Origin: Actinomycetales bacterium | Lineage (GTDB): Bacteria; Actinomycetota; Actinomycetes; Actinomycetales; Dermatophilaceae | Length of the DNA: 64,000 nt | Assembly: GCA_016710385.1 (NCBI GenBank) | Contig: JADJVX010000017.1 | Location: 868,001 to 932,000, forward strand | Direction of reading: 5' to 3' | Shown: piece by piece, positions 41,694 to 49,592 of the stretch | Layout of the letters: every line of letters starts with the position of its first letter | Position numbering within the stretch: position 1 is the first letter of the stretch | Position numbers and translations under genes: made by a program | The notes under the pieces: generated by a model | Databases searched by the model: none | What the model saw: the letters and a program-made list of their open reading frames with translations, nothing else | Told to the model about the DNA's origin: nothing

Positions 41694-42992
41694 TCAGCCG
41701 GCCTTCTTGATGTTGGCCTCGATCTCGGTCTGCGCCGCCTTGAGGCGGTCAGCCGCGGTGGCCTTCTGGGCGATGATGTCGGCCGTCGCCTGGCCGAGCG
41801 GGCCCCAGACGGAGTTCATCGCGGGGATGTTCGGCATCGGGAGGGCACCCTTGCCGGCCTCGAACCAGGCCTTGATGTCGGGGTCGCTCGCCGCGACCTG
41901 GGTGTAGGCCTCGGTGAGGGCCGGCGGACGCTTGCCGATGTTGTACATGTCGATCTGCAGGTCCTTCTGCGTCACGTACTTGGTGACGAACTCCTGCGCG
42001 AAGGCGTCGTTCTTGGCCTTGGCCGAGACGTAGAACATCTGCACGCCGAGGAACGGGGTCATCTGCTTGCCCGCGATCGTCGGCAGCGGCGAGATGCCGT
42101 ACTTGATGCCGGCCTTCTTGGCCTTGTCGATGGCCCACGGGCCGGTCATGGCGTAGGGGGCCTTGCCCGCGTCGAAGACCTGGTCGACGATGCCGCCGTC
42201 GACGTTGGTCGACAGGATGCCGGCCTTGCCGAGGGCCGCGAGCTGCTCGCCACCTTGGATCGAGCCGGCCGAGCCGACGATGACCTGCGCCGGGTCGTAG
42301 TCACCGTTGGGCTTCTGGGCGAAGACGCCGCCGCCGAAGGCCTTGAGGAAGGGGTAGGAGTGGTAGGCGTCGCCGGTCTTGCTCACGGTGAGCAGCACCG
42401 CGTTGGTGGCCTTGCCGTCCTTCACCAGCTGCGAGCCGAGGGTGACCATCTCTTCGAAGGTCTTGGGGGCCTCGGGAGCGAGGGCAGTGTTGCGCACGAT
42501 GCCGATGTTTTCGACGGCATACGGGACGCCGTAGATCTGGCCGTTGAACTTGGTGGCGGCCATGGCCTCGGCGGGGAACTTGGCCTGCACATCGGCCGAG
42601 AGGTTGATCGGCTTGACGGCCTGGTTCTGCACGAGCTCGCCGAGCCAGTCGTGGGCGCCGACGATGACGTCCGGGCCCTTGCCAGCGTTGGTGGCGTCCT
42701 TGAAGTCCTTGCGCACGTCGGTCGAGACCTGCACCGCGACCTTGATGTTCTGGGCCTCGCCGAATGCCTTGGCGTACTTGTCGATGATGGGCTTGCGGTC
42801 CTGGTCGCACCAGATCACGAGGTCGACGGCCGCGTCACGGACGGGGGCACCCGTCGTCGTGGGGGCTGCGGCGGAGGTCTTGGCGCTGGCGGCGCTGCTG
42901 GCCGCACCCGTCGTGGACCCACTGCCGCACGCTGCGAGGGCGAGCGCCGAGACGCCGACCAGGGCGACAGCGCTGAAAGCACGCTTGTGCAT
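41694..42992 (-). CDS. malE: maltose/maltodextrin-binding lipoprotein MalE
   Basis: A 432-residue extracytoplasmic solute-binding protein. A signal peptide ends at lipobox ALAAC (Cys near residue 22), followed by a Ser/Ala/Thr tether. The mature part has the class I sugar-binding pattern VDLVIWCDQDRKPIIDKYAK, GPDVIVGAHDWLGELVQNQA, the Trp of AMTGPWAIDKAKKAG and FLGVQMFYVSAKAK, as in the MalE family. It delivers maltose or longer dextrins to MalFG. It starts at ATG 42992 with GGAG six nt upstream. It is divergent from malK/msiK across a 324-nt regulatory region. Confidence 0.94.
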   Translation of the reverse strand: MHKRAFSAVALVGVSALALAACGSGSTTGAASSAASAKTSAAAPTTTGAPVRDAAVDLVIWCDQDRKPIIDKYAKAFGEAQNIKVAVQVSTDVRKDFKDATNAGKGPDVIVGAHDWLGELVQNQAVKPINLSADVQAKFPAEAMAATKFNGQIYGVPYAVENIGIVRNTALAPEAPKTFEEMVTLGSQLVKDGKATNAVLLTVSKTGDAYHSYPFLKAFGGGVFAQKPNGDYDPAQVIVGSAGSIQGGEQLAALGKAGILSTNVDGGIVDQVFDAGKAPYAMTGPWAIDKAKKAGIKYGISPLPTIAGKQMTPFLGVQMFYVSAKAKNDAFAQEFVTKYVTQKDLQIDMYNIGKRPPALTEAYTQVAASDPDIKAWFEAGKGALPMPNIPAMNSVWGPLGQATADIIAQKATAADRLKAAQTEIEANIKKAG

Positions 42993-43074
42993 GGATTCTC
43001 CTTTGAACCGGACGACCGGCGTCGTCCTGACCCTGCCCAGGCTAGCCGGGTTCTGAAAGATCTTCCATAGCTTC

Positions 43075-43090
43075 GTGAAAGAAGATTCAC
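43075..43090. promoter_or_regulatory. dyad GTGAA-N6-TTCAC near malE promoter
   Basis: A 5-bp perfect inverted repeat with a 6-nt spacer in an A/T-rich tract 83-98 nt upstream of the malE start. It could be a second repressor or activator site. Confidence 0.4.
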
Positions 43091-43191
43091 AACTTCTGCA
43101 GGAGGTTTCGGAGTCACTGCGCCTGGCTTCAACGGGACGCGCGCCCGCAAGGAAGCGGTCGCCGAGAGCGCTGCCACCAGAATCTGAGCCA

Positions 43192-43205
43192 TGTAAACGC
43201 TTGCA
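43192..43205. promoter_or_regulatory. LacI-family operator TGTAAACGCTTGCA
   Basis: It matches the LacI/CcpA-type consensus TGNAANCGNTTNCA at every fixed position, with the central CG. It lies between malE and malK. The LacI repressor at 36115-37215 is the obvious partner. Confidence 0.75.
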
Positions 43206-43316
43206 GCCCGCTCCTGCCACCTGCGAGAATGAGCCCGGCCCAGTCTCCTGGGCTGAAACACCCGCCCTTTACGACGGATCGTCCGGCACGTACCTGCCGG
43301 TGAAGGAGAGACGACC

Positions 43317-44426
43317 ATGGCCACTGTCCGCTTCAAGGACGCCACCCGGCACTACCCGGGCAACCCCAAGCCCACCATCGACAAGCTCAACATCGACATC
43401 GCCGACGGCGAGTTCCTCGTCTTCGTCGGGCCGTCTGGGTGTGGCAAGTCGACCTCGTTGCGCATGCTCGCCGGCCTCGAAGAGGTCAACGGCGGCCAGA
43501 TTTTCATCGGCGACCGCGATGTGACCAACCTGTCGCCCAAGGACCGCGACGTGGCCATGGTCTTCCAGAACTACGCGCTCTACCCGCACATGTCCGTCGC
43601 CGAAAACATGGGCTTCGCCCTGAAGATCGCCGGCGTCGACAAGTCCGAGATCCAGAAGCGCGTCCTCGAAGCCGCCAAGATCCTCGACCTGGAGCCCTAC
43701 CTCGAGCGCAAGCCCAAGGCCCTCTCCGGTGGTCAGCGTCAGCGCGTGGCGATGGGCCGGGCGATCGTCCGCTCCCCGCAGGTCTTCCTCATGGACGAGC
43801 CGCTGTCCAACCTCGACGCCAAGCTGCGCGTCCAGACCCGCACCCAGATCGCCTCGCTGCAGCGCCGCCTCGGCGTCACCACGGTCTACGTCACCCACGA
43901 CCAGACCGAGGCCATGACGATGGGTGACCGCGTCGCCGTCCTCAAGGACGGCTACCTCCAGCAGTGCGACGCGCCGCGTTACATGTACGACCACCCGAAC
44001 AATGTCTTCGTCGCGGGCTTCATCGGCTCCCCGGCGATGAACCTGCTCGACGTGCCGGTCGTCGACGGTGGCGTCAAGATCGGCAACTACGTCGTGCCGG
44101 TCGACCGGGCCGCGCTGGCCAACGCCGGCAACCACGTCACCATCGGCGTGCGCCCAGAGGACATGGAGATCTCGACCTCCGGCGAGGGCATGGAGATGGT
44201 CGTCGAGCTCGTCGAGGAACTCGGCGCCGACGCCTACATCCACGGCATCGCCCAGGGCGTCAACCAGGTCAAGGTCGAGGGCGAAGACTCCGCCACGGCC
44301 AAGCCCTTCCTCGCGCGCGTCGACGGCCGGCGCCCTCCGGGCCGCGGCGAGAAGGTCCGCCTCCTGCCCAAGCAGGGTCACATTCACGTCTTCAACGCCG
44401 ACACAGGCCTGCGGATCGGCGACTGA
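43317..44426 (+). CDS. msiK: sugar ABC transporter ATP-binding protein (MalK/UgpC/MsiK type)
   Basis: A 369-residue ATPase. Walker A is GPSGCGKSTSLRML near residues 39-52, the Q-loop QNYALYPHMSV, the signature LSGGQRQR near 136-143, Walker B VFLMDEPLSNLDAKLR, and the H-loop VYVTHDQTEA. A C-terminal regulatory TOBE/OB region follows (IGVRPEDMEI). In actinobacteria one MsiK often energises several sugar importers, so it may serve more than MalFG. It is divergent from malE and ends at a 12-bp hairpin. Notably it contains no copy of the dispersed octamer. Confidence 0.94.
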   Translation: MATVRFKDATRHYPGNPKPTIDKLNIDIADGEFLVFVGPSGCGKSTSLRMLAGLEEVNGGQIFIGDRDVTNLSPKDRDVAMVFQNYALYPHMSVAENMGFALKIAGVDKSEIQKRVLEAAKILDLEPYLERKPKALSGGQRQRVAMGRAIVRSPQVFLMDEPLSNLDAKLRVQTRTQIASLQRRLGVTTVYVTHDQTEAMTMGDRVAVLKDGYLQQCDAPRYMYDHPNNVFVAGFIGSPAMNLLDVPVVDGGVKIGNYVVPVDRAALANAGNHVTIGVRPEDMEISTSGEGMEMVVELVEELGADAYIHGIAQGVNQVKVEGEDSATAKPFLARVDGRRPPGRGEKVRLLPKQGHIHVFNADTGLRIGD

Positions 44427-44479
44427 CAGCGCTGTCCTGAGCTGTCCTGAGCGGACCTGAGCCCACCGGCTCATCGAAC

Positions 44480-44519
44480 ACGGCGGCGGCGTGCTCCCGG
44501 CGGGGCGCGCCGCCGCCGT
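44480..44519 (+). terminator. hairpin terminator after msiK
   Basis: A perfect 12-bp stem, ACGGCGGCGGCG (44480-44491) with CGCCGCCGCCGT (44508-44519), and a 16-nt loop, followed by CGTCTCTGTC. It lies 53 nt after the stop. Confidence 0.8.
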
Positions 44520-44558
44520 CGTCTCTGTCGCTACTTCACCCGGAGCACACTTACCGAC

Positions 44559-45806
44559 ATGACGCTGTCGATCACCTCGGCCCGGCCGGACCCGGCGATG
44601 TTCGACCTGCCCTGGTCGGTGCCCCTGGAGCAGTGGCCCGCCGACCACCTCGCGGCACTCCCCCGCGGCATCTCCCGCCATGTCGTGCGCTTCGCTCGCC
44701 ACGCGGGCAAGGTGTTCGCGGTCAAGGAGATCAAGGCCGACCTGGCCCGGCGGGAGTACGAGATGCTCCGCTTCCTGGGCCGGCTTGATCTCCCAGCAGT
44801 CACCCCGTATGCCGTGGTGACCGGCCGCGTCGCTGCCGACGGGCAGCCCCTGGATGCCTGCCTGGTCACCCGGCACCTGTCCTTCTCGCTGCCCTATCGG
44901 GCGCTCTACTCCCAGTCGCTGCGGCCCGACACCGCCAGCCGCCTCATCGACGCCCTGGCGGTCCTGCTCGTCCGGCTGCACCTCTCCGGATTCTGGTGGG
45001 GCGATGTCTCGCTCTCGAACACCCTGTTCCGGCGCGATGCCGGCGCGTTCGCGGCATACCTGGTCGACGCCGAGACCGGGGAGTTGCACCAGAGCCTGTC
45101 CGACGGGCAGCGCGGCCACGACCTGGAGATCGCCCGGGTCAATATCGCCGGCGAACTCATGGACCTGGCGGCCGGGGGCTTCCTGGAGGAACACACCGAC
45201 CCGGTCGAGACCGCGACCCTCATCGTCGCGCGCTACACCTCGCTGTGGGACGAGCTCACCGGGGTGGAGCGGTTCGGCACCGGAGACCGCTGGCGGGTCG
45301 ACGAGCGGATCCGCCGCCTCAACGCACTGGGCTTCGACGTCGACGAGCTGGCCATGTCGACCGACCTCGACGGCACCTCGATCCAGATCCAACCCAAGGT
45401 CGTCGACGCCGGCCACCACTCTCGACGGCTGTTGCGCCTGACCGGCCTGGACGTCGAGGAAAACCAGGCCCGTCGCCTGCTCAACGACCTCGACTCCTAC
45501 CGGGCCGCCACCGACCGGCTCGGCGACAACGAGGAGATGGTCGCCCACGACTGGCTGACCCGGATCTATGAGCCGACGGTGCGCGCGATTCCGCGCGAGC
45601 TGGCCGGCAAGCTCGAGGCCGCCGAGATCTTCCACGAGTTGCTCGAACACCGGTGGTACATGAGCGAGCGCGCCGGTCACGACACCCCGTTGGGCGAGGC
45701 CATCGCCGACTACATCGCCACGGTGCTGCCGGCCAAGCCCGACGAACGCGCCATCCTCGGCGTGGACACCACGGCGATGCCGGTCATTGCCGTCGAGGGA
45801 AGCTGA
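44559..45806 (+). CDS. DUF4032 / lipopolysaccharide-kinase-like protein
   Basis: A 415-residue cytoplasmic protein. The N-terminal half looks like a WaaP/Kdo-kinase-type phosphotransferase: VFAVKEIKADLARREYEML near residue 50 (Lys) and HLSGFWWGDVSLSNTLF near 145 (Asp-Asn catalytic loop), then VDAETGELHQ. The C-terminal half matches DUF4032 (YEPTVRAIPRELAGKLEAAE; HRWYMSERAG). Such proteins are widespread in actinobacteria with unknown substrate. It stands alone between the msiK terminator and an inverted octamer hairpin. Confidence 0.88.
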   Translation: MTLSITSARPDPAMFDLPWSVPLEQWPADHLAALPRGISRHVVRFARHAGKVFAVKEIKADLARREYEMLRFLGRLDLPAVTPYAVVTGRVAADGQPLDACLVTRHLSFSLPYRALYSQSLRPDTASRLIDALAVLLVRLHLSGFWWGDVSLSNTLFRRDAGAFAAYLVDAETGELHQSLSDGQRGHDLEIARVNIAGELMDLAAGGFLEEHTDPVETATLIVARYTSLWDELTGVERFGTGDRWRVDERIRRLNALGFDVDELAMSTDLDGTSIQIQPKVVDAGHHSRRLLRLTGLDVEENQARRLLNDLDSYRAATDRLGDNEEMVAHDWLTRIYEPTVRAIPRELAGKLEAAEIFHELLEHRWYMSERAGHDTPLGEAIADYIATVLPAKPDERAILGVDTTAMPVIAVEGS

Positions 45807-45827
45807 CCGGCCCCGGCTGACCGCCCC

Positions 45828-45853
45828 GGGTATGCCAGCCACCCGGCATACCC
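45828..45853 (+). terminator. hairpin formed by an inverted octamer pair after DUF4032 gene
   Basis: GGGTATGCC (45828-45836) and GGCATACCC (45845-45853) form a 9-bp stem with an 8-nt loop, flanked by further CCCC/GGGG. It lies 21 nt after the stop codon, the position of a terminator, and is built from the dispersed octamer (one arm exact at 45844, the other one base off). Confidence 0.65.
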
Positions 45854-45970
45854 GCCCGGGGTTGTCCAGCCCTCCCTACCGGGCGAAGATCGGTGCTCGT
45901 ACTCATGACCCCGCGTCAGCGACGCGGTAGACATGACGCAGGCCATGACACGCCGCGTGGACGGAGGACG

Positions 45971-46288
45971 ATGGACGGATTCAGCGTCGACACGGATTCA
46001 CTGGGACGGGCCGGCCAGCGGGTCCAGACGGCGGGTGAGCAGCTGCCGCGCAGCGCCCCGGCCCTCGACGCGGCCGGGCGTGCCCTCCCGGGCGGCGTGG
46101 CCGAGCGCCGGCTCCCCGACCTGGGGGTCGCCATCGACTCCTGGGTGTCGGCGTGGCTGCAGGCCACGGCCTCCCTCGGCTCCGCATTTTCGCTCAGCTC
46201 CACCGGGTATGCCGTGTCGCAGGAGCGGGCGGCCGAGGCTTACCACCGCGCGGGCCAGGCCGCCTCCGACCCGAGGTCGCGACCGTGA
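45971..46288 (+). CDS. WXG100-like/ESX secretion partner protein
   Basis: A 105-residue helical protein, FSVDTDSLGRAGQRVQTAGE near the start and a WVSAWLQATASLGSAF core (W near residue 57 and 61), then a GYAVSQERAAEAYHRA helix. The length and two-helix layout match the ESX-secreted WXG100/DUF2580 group, which serve as substrates or chaperone-like partners of type VII effectors. GGAGGA precedes the ATG. Its stop overlaps the GTG of the large ESX effector gene by 4 nt. No ESX secretion apparatus is in the window. Confidence 0.75.
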   Translation: MDGFSVDTDSLGRAGQRVQTAGEQLPRSAPALDAAGRALPGGVAERRLPDLGVAIDSWVSAWLQATASLGSAFSLSSTGYAVSQERAAEAYHRAGQAASDPRSRP

Positions 46289-47397
46289 TCACCCTCGATC
46301 TGCTGCGCCGATGGGAGGCCGACCCCCTGGAGGTCGCGGGGCGGCAGGTGGGTGCGCTCCGTGACGCACTGACCGAACGCGCCGACCTGGTGCGTCGCAC
46401 GCAGCCATCCATCTGGGGTGGGACTGCGTCGATCGCTGCCGCAGCCGCGCGCACCGCCCTGGTCGCGCCTGTCGACGACTTCGCCAATTCCCTCGACGCC
46501 GTGCGGCGCATGCTCTTTGCGGCGAGCTCGGGCGTCGAAAGCCTGCGACGTCAGCTCACCGACCTCGATCACGATGCGGCCGATCACGGCTTCCGGATCG
46601 GGTCCGACGGCTCGGTGACCGACGTGCGCGGCTCCCGTGACTTCCCCACCCAAACCGAGGCAGAGGCTTACACCGCTCAACGGACGACACTCGCGCGCAC
46701 CTTCGCAGACCGAGCTGCCCGGCTCCTCGACGCCGGTGCGGAGATCGACGGGTCGCTCAGCTCGATTGCCGCTGGATTCCTGCCCTCGGACGCGCCCTCG
46801 GGCGATCTCGACTCCATCCTCCGTGACTACCAAGTCAGCGATGACACGGTTGTCGAGTGGTCACCGCCCTGGCCCTTGAGCATGTTCACCGATCCCCGCA
46901 AGGTCACTGCCCACGAGGCGGAGTTGCTCGACGAGCTCAGTGTCATGCAGCTCAACGACTTCAAGAGCATTCACGACCGCGCCTTCGACGAGGCGGACCA
47001 GCAGTTCCCGTCCGATGACCGCAACGACGATCACAACGACGCCTTCCGGCATACCTATTGGAATGCGTTGTTAGGCAATCGATTTGGCGTCGATTGGGCG
47101 CAGGACTATGCGACCGCCCACGAGCGACTGCCAGGCAACCCGGCGCAGCGAGAGGCCATGGATCTCTACAACAACAGCGTCGGTCGGCAGATCGCAGCAG
47201 CCCACCCTGGCGCCTCCGAGGACGAACTCGCGCGCTATGTGCGTGAGGCCGTCGACCAGGGCAAGGTGCTCGTCATCGACAAGGGCGGTCACCTGGCGTG
47301 GAGCAATGGTGTCCCAGTCGGCCAGACGGGAGACGCCACCGGCGGGCCACTCCCGGGCAAGGACCCACAACCACACGGGGGCGGAGCGAAAAGTTGA
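46285..47397 (+). CDS. predicted ESX (type VII) effector with C-terminal DUF6973-like domain
   Basis: A 370-residue protein. Residues ~1-150 are helical and WXG-like (PSIWGGTASIAAAAARTALV; DDFANSLDAVRRMLF). Residues ~150-235 form a linker. The C-terminal domain (about 235-350) contains DDHNDAFRHTYWNALL, DWAQDYATAHE, REAMDLYNNSVGRQIA and ends with a Gly/Pro tail. That His/Asn-rich pattern resembles the DUF6973 domain found at the C-terminus of polymorphic proteins; its activity is unknown. The gene is translationally coupled to a WXG-like partner before it and a lipoprotein after it, the arrangement of toxin plus immunity. FRHTYW is encoded across a copy of the octamer (47047). Confidence 0.65.
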   Translation: MITLDLLRRWEADPLEVAGRQVGALRDALTERADLVRRTQPSIWGGTASIAAAAARTALVAPVDDFANSLDAVRRMLFAASSGVESLRRQLTDLDHDAADHGFRIGSDGSVTDVRGSRDFPTQTEAEAYTAQRTTLARTFADRAARLLDAGAEIDGSLSSIAAGFLPSDAPSGDLDSILRDYQVSDDTVVEWSPPWPLSMFTDPRKVTAHEAELLDELSVMQLNDFKSIHDRAFDEADQQFPSDDRNDDHNDAFRHTYWNALLGNRFGVDWAQDYATAHERLPGNPAQREAMDLYNNSVGRQIAAAHPGASEDELARYVREAVDQGKVLVIDKGGHLAWSNGVPVGQTGDATGGPLPGKDPQPHGGGAKS

Positions 47398-47813
47398 CCA
47401 CGCCATTGGGCCGACGTTCGGCCATCGTCTTGATCGTGGCCATGCTCGTGGCCGCCTGCACGGGAAGGAACGACATGGGCCCTGTCAGCGACGAGAGCCT
47501 CGACAAGGCGCTGATCGCCCAGACGTCGGCGACCGCGCCGCGTCTGCTGCGCGACATGACCGGCTTCGGCTGGGACGAGGTCATGGTCCTGTCCGAGGGG
47601 ACCACCGCCGACGAGATTCAGAGCCTCACCGGAGCGCGGATCATCAAGGGTGACCGCTACGTGAGTTCGGCGAATCTCATGGTCTTCCGCGCCGGCGGGC
47701 AGTTGGTCAAGGCCGTGATGGTCACCCCTGATGCCTTCAGCTCGGCTGACCTGCGCCGGTGGCTTGGGCATGATGTGAGCGTCAGCCCGGGGCCGATCCT
47801 CCGACTCGCGTGA
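47394..47813 (+). CDS. small lipoprotein, candidate immunity protein to the ESX effector
   Basis: A 139-residue lipoprotein. The N-terminus RRSAIVLIVAMLVAAC forms a signal peptide with lipobox LVAAC (Cys near residue 22). The mature domain has no family I recognise. I use TTG 47394, overlapping the effector stop by 4 nt, because it gives a complete signal peptide and follows GGAGCG. Placement immediately after an ESX effector, and an outward-facing anchor, suggest a self-protection factor. It is followed by an inverted octamer pair at 47841-47903. Confidence 0.6.
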   Translation: MTTPLGRRSAIVLIVAMLVAACTGRNDMGPVSDESLDKALIAQTSATAPRLLRDMTGFGWDEVMVLSEGTTADEIQSLTGARIIKGDRYVSSANLMVFRAGGQLVKAVMVTPDAFSSADLRRWLGHDVSVSPGPILRLA

Positions 47814-47840
47814 GGCCCGTGGCGCGCGCCCTGCCGGCGG

Positions 47841-47903
47841 GGTATGCCGTCCGTCCGGGGTGCGCCGGCCGCGCCGAGAGCGCGCCTGGCACCACGGCAT
47901 ACC
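47841..47903 (+). repeat. inverted GGTATGCCGT / ACGGCATACC pair after the effector operon
   Basis: GGTATGCCGT (47841-47850) and ACGGCATACC (47894-47903) are exact reverse complements, 43 nt apart, with a GC-rich structured interior. It is a possible terminator of the three-gene operon. The remaining ~200 nt to 48103 hold no feature I recognise. Confidence 0.6.
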
Positions 47904-48103
47904 GCAATCCCACGACGGAGAAGCGAGCCCAATGGAGCGGGCGCGAGTGGTCCGTCTCGTGGGGTGAGTAGCCGGCGGCCACAGCTGGGAGGACGTCACC
48001 GGGCACCCGGTTCGGCGCGTGCACGCTTGGGCCAGGAGCTCACCCGGGAGCGGCCGGCCCTGCATTTCCGGCTTGAAGACGTGAGCTGAACCCGTCGCCG
48101 ACG

Positions 48104-49474
48104 TTGCTGGCCGACGCAGCGGGCTTGTTGACACTCCCGGAGGGACAGTACTTCGAGCGCAAGTCCGGACGCATCAGCCCGAAAGACCTGGCCATCCCCC
48201 TGGTGGCCATGGCGAATGCCGAGGGCGGGGCTATCGTCGTCGGGCTGCACGACGGGATGGTCGATGGCGTCGAGCCGGCTCGGGTCAATGCCCTCAGGCA
48301 AGCGGCGATGGACCACACCGCTCCGCCGGTGCCGGTGTCCCATGAGGAACGGGTGATCAAGGTCGGGGGCATGTCACGGACGGTGCTCGTGATGCGGGTC
48401 GAACCTTCCGACACCCTCCACTCGCTGACCAACGGCACGGCATACCTCCGCGTCGGTGACGAGTCACGCAAGCTCAGCGCCGCCCAGCGGCAGGAACTCG
48501 CCTATGACAGGGGAGCCGCAGCCTACGAGGGATCCCCGATGAAGCTGACTATCGAGGATCTCGATCAGACCCAACTTGGGGCCTACGCATCTGCACTGGG
48601 AGCGGCGAGCGTCCGTCAGATGCTGCTCGCAAGGGACCTGCTCGATCGCCGGGGACGCGTCACGGTGGCCGCGTGCTTGCTCTTCGATGAGCGACCGCAG
48701 CGTGAGTACCCCAACGCAGTCGTGCGGGTGCTTCGCTACGGCGACACCGATCCGGGGCTCGGCGCGAGGATGTCTCTGGAGGACGGGCGAGACATCAGAT
48801 TCGAGGGCTCGCTCCCGCACCAGATCATCGGTGCCGCGGCTGAGATCGACCAGCTCATGCCCAAGTGGCAGCGGCTGGGCGAAGGCGGCGTCTTCGAGGC
48901 AACTCCACGCATCCCTCGCGATGCGTGGCTCGAGGGCTTGGTCAACGCAGTCGTGCACCGGTCCTACAGCATCATGGGCGACCACATCAGGGTTGAGATC
49001 TTCCCCAACCGCATCCAGATCACCTCGCCCGGACGATTCCCCGGCCTGGTCGACCCGGCACGACCGCTCGAGATCGACCGCTACGCCCGCAACCCGCGCA
49101 TTTCCCGGGTGTGTTCTGACCTCGGCGTCACGCGTGAACTCGGCGAGGGCATCCGACGGATGTTCGACGAGATGCGGCGCCGGGGGCTGGCCGACCCGAT
49201 ATACACGCAGATGTCCTCCAGCGTGCGACTCGTCCTCGTGGCCAGCGATGCCGTCCCCCAAGAAATCCTCTCCACGCTCACACCGAGCGCGCGGGCCATA
49301 CTCGAGGTCCTGCGGGTGACGGATCAGCCCCTTGGCACCGGGCAGCTCGCAGAGCTCGCGGGGATCAGCCGGATGACGGCCACCCGCGGCCTGAGCCAAC
49401 TGCGGGATGTCGGCCTGGTCGGCTGGCACGGAGTGTCCGCGAAGGACCCCCGAGCAACCTGGCGACTGCGATGA
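48104..49474 (+). CDS. AlbA_2 (Schlafen-type) domain putative DNA-binding/ATP-binding protein
   Basis: A 456-residue protein. The N-terminal AlbA_2 domain is recognisable: EGQYFERKSGRISPKDLAIPLVAMANAEGGAIVVGL near residues 14-48 (here in parts, with the conserved FERK and AMANAEGG). A central HATPase-like region with EGLVNAVVHRSYS and TSPGRFPGLV follows, and a C-terminal winged HTH (GQLAELAGISRMTATRGLSQ). This is the layout of 'ATP-dependent DNA helicase-related' AlbA_2 regulators. Starts are TTG/GTG only; TTG 48104 is tentative. It is orphan, next to the ESX cassette, and may be a regulator or part of a defence function. Confidence 0.75.
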   Translation: MLADAAGLLTLPEGQYFERKSGRISPKDLAIPLVAMANAEGGAIVVGLHDGMVDGVEPARVNALRQAAMDHTAPPVPVSHEERVIKVGGMSRTVLVMRVEPSDTLHSLTNGTAYLRVGDESRKLSAAQRQELAYDRGAAAYEGSPMKLTIEDLDQTQLGAYASALGAASVRQMLLARDLLDRRGRVTVAACLLFDERPQREYPNAVVRVLRYGDTDPGLGARMSLEDGRDIRFEGSLPHQIIGAAAEIDQLMPKWQRLGEGGVFEATPRIPRDAWLEGLVNAVVHRSYSIMGDHIRVEIFPNRIQITSPGRFPGLVDPARPLEIDRYARNPRISRVCSDLGVTRELGEGIRRMFDEMRRRGLADPIYTQMSSSVRLVLVASDAVPQEILSTLTPSARAILEVLRVTDQPLGTGQLAELAGISRMTATRGLSQLRDVGLVGWHGVSAKDPRATWRLR

Positions 49475-49592
49475 CCTCCCGAAGCACGTGGGTGGCATCA
49501 GGTGGCTGACATCGTCGCTGGTCAGGGCGTTTCGTCGCACTGACCGGATACGCTGGCAGGGCCCATCGTGCTCTTCCCTTGGGGGTCCTCCC

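Larger units (their letters stand above)
42993..43316. promoter_or_regulatory. malE / malK divergent control region
   Basis: A 324-nt gene-free region. It holds two operator-like dyads (listed separately), lower GC around 43055-43110, and the ribosome-binding sites of both flanking genes (GGAG for malE; GAAGGAGAG before malK). No other ORF or RNA is evident. Confidence 0.6.

Noticed and set aside
43269..45842. 857-aa minus-strand ORF
   Set aside because: Wholly antisense to msiK and the DUF4032 gene, whose motifs are complete; the translation has no recognisable family.
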